From contig CALZEZ010000107.1 of NCBI GenBank assembly GCA_945643825.1, positions 1 through 5,649 on the forward strand: a stretch of DNA of 5,649 bases. Direction: 5' to 3'. The notes beneath the pieces were generated by a model. The model had not been told where the DNA came from and did not search any database. It worked only from the letters and a program-made list of their open reading frames with translations. The position numbers and the translations under genes are program-made. This DNA is from an uncultured Lachnospiraceae bacterium. Its GTDB lineage: Bacteria > Bacillota > Clostridia > Lachnospirales > Lachnospiraceae. Below, piece after piece: positions 5,097 to 5,649 of the stretch. Every line of letters begins with the position of its first letter. Position 1 is the first letter of the stretch.

Positions 5097-5649
5097 GTGG
5101 CAACACAACGTAAGTGCGTTTTTTGTGGAAATACAGATTTAAGTAAAGAACATATATTTGCTCAATGGTTATTAAAAGAATTAGGTATACTGGATAATAC
5201 GGTAAAAATGACTCATGCAGGTTTTGCAGGAGAAATATCAAATCGTCAGCATCCATTTTCAAAATTAGTTAATGGATTGGTTTGCAAAAGTTGTAACAAC
5301 GGCTGGATGAGTGATTTAGAAGGACAATGTCAGCACCATATTATCAATTTGATGAATATGGAGGCTATGGAAGAAGGAATAGATTTTCTGAGTGAAAATC
5401 ATACAGTTGTAGCCAAATGGGCATTTAAAAATGTTATTTTGCTGAACTCCGCTTCTAATTATGTACAACTTGTCCCGGAGAGCCATTATCTGAGTTTGTA
5501 TAATGGTGAAATCCCCAAAGGGGTTACTATTGATATGGCTTATGCCAGTACAGAACCTTCTCTGGAATGGAGACAATCACAAGATGGATTGATTATTCGT
5601 GATGAAAGAATTCCGAAATATATTGTTGAAATGATTCCACGTATGGTCT
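5097..5649 (+). CDS. HNH-like zinc-motif protein, 5' part only (runs off the window)
   Basis: 184 codons are present without a stop, from GTG 5097 behind GGAGGTGA. The N-terminus has a zinc-knuckle pattern: CVFCG (C7, C10), then LSKEHIFAQWLL (E18-H19), then LVCKSCNNGWMSDLE (C63, C66, N67-N68, W70). Two CxxC pairs enclosing an EH and followed by CNNGWM resemble an HNH-type fold in small proteins often annotated as HNH endonucleases, which would cut DNA. Whether this one is catalytic is not shown: I see H19 and N67/N68 as candidate active-site residues but no clear second histidine. The remaining sequence (about 80-184) is mixed alpha/beta without a motif I know and contains no further metal site. 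It is the fourth reading frame of the cluster, about 97 nt after the beta-solenoid stop, without a visible terminator between. AT-rich composition matches its neighbours. Confidence 0.75.
   Translation, partial: MATQRKCVFCGNTDLSKEHIFAQWLLKELGILDNTVKMTHAGFAGEISNRQHPFSKLVNGLVCKSCNNGWMSDLEGQCQHHIINLMNMEAMEEGIDFLSENHTVVAKWAFKNVILLNSASNYVQLVPESHYLSLYNGEIPKGVTIDMAYASTEPSLEWRQSQDGLIIRDERIPKYIVEMIPRMV

Noticed and set aside
4966..5576. Minus-strand frames of 98 and 86 residues (4966-5262, 5316-5576)
   Set aside because: They lie opposite the GTG-started zinc-motif gene and the solenoid 3' end, which have ribosome sites and recognisable motifs. The minus frames have neither.

Overview
The window looks like chromosomal or island DNA of a Clostridia-type Firmicute, most plausibly Lachnospiraceae. 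That assignment is an inference. It rests on strong AGGAGG ribosome binding sites before most genes, sigma-A-like promoters, the pairing of a UmuC-type polymerase with a small YolD-like partner, and an IS66-related element of a kind I associate with gut Clostridia.

Left part (1-1862), fairly GC-rich: a possible C-terminal tail of an upstream gene (1-60), then a full-length Y-family translesion DNA polymerase (123-1646). It overlaps by an ATGA junction a short YolD-like ORF (1643-1843). This is a DNA-damage-tolerance cassette; the partner lacks the C-terminal half I would expect.

Middle (1863-4069): an apparently complete IS66-related insertion sequence of about 2.2 kb. It has imperfect 24-bp terminal inverted repeats. 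On the minus strand it carries an accessory ORF (3598-3906) followed by a DDE transposase with an N-terminal coiled coil (1955-3562). An extended -10 promoter lies upstream of the accessory ORF and a rho-independent terminator lies just after the transposase. I see no tnpA/tnpB of the classical IS66 layout and no 8-bp target duplication.

Right part (4070-5649), clearly AT-richer: a strong promoter just outside the IS drives a plus-strand cluster. The cluster contains a three-helix membrane protein (4172-4552), a beta-solenoid (bactofilin-like) repeat protein starting 1 nt later (4554-5000), a short frameshifted ORF remnant (5017-5072), and the 5' part of a GTG-initiated protein with an HNH-like zinc motif (5097 to the window edge). 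I do not recognise this three-gene set as a named system. The membrane/beta-solenoid pair and the zinc protein are the least explained content here. The base-composition change and missing target duplication suggest that the two IS flanks may not originally have been neighbours.
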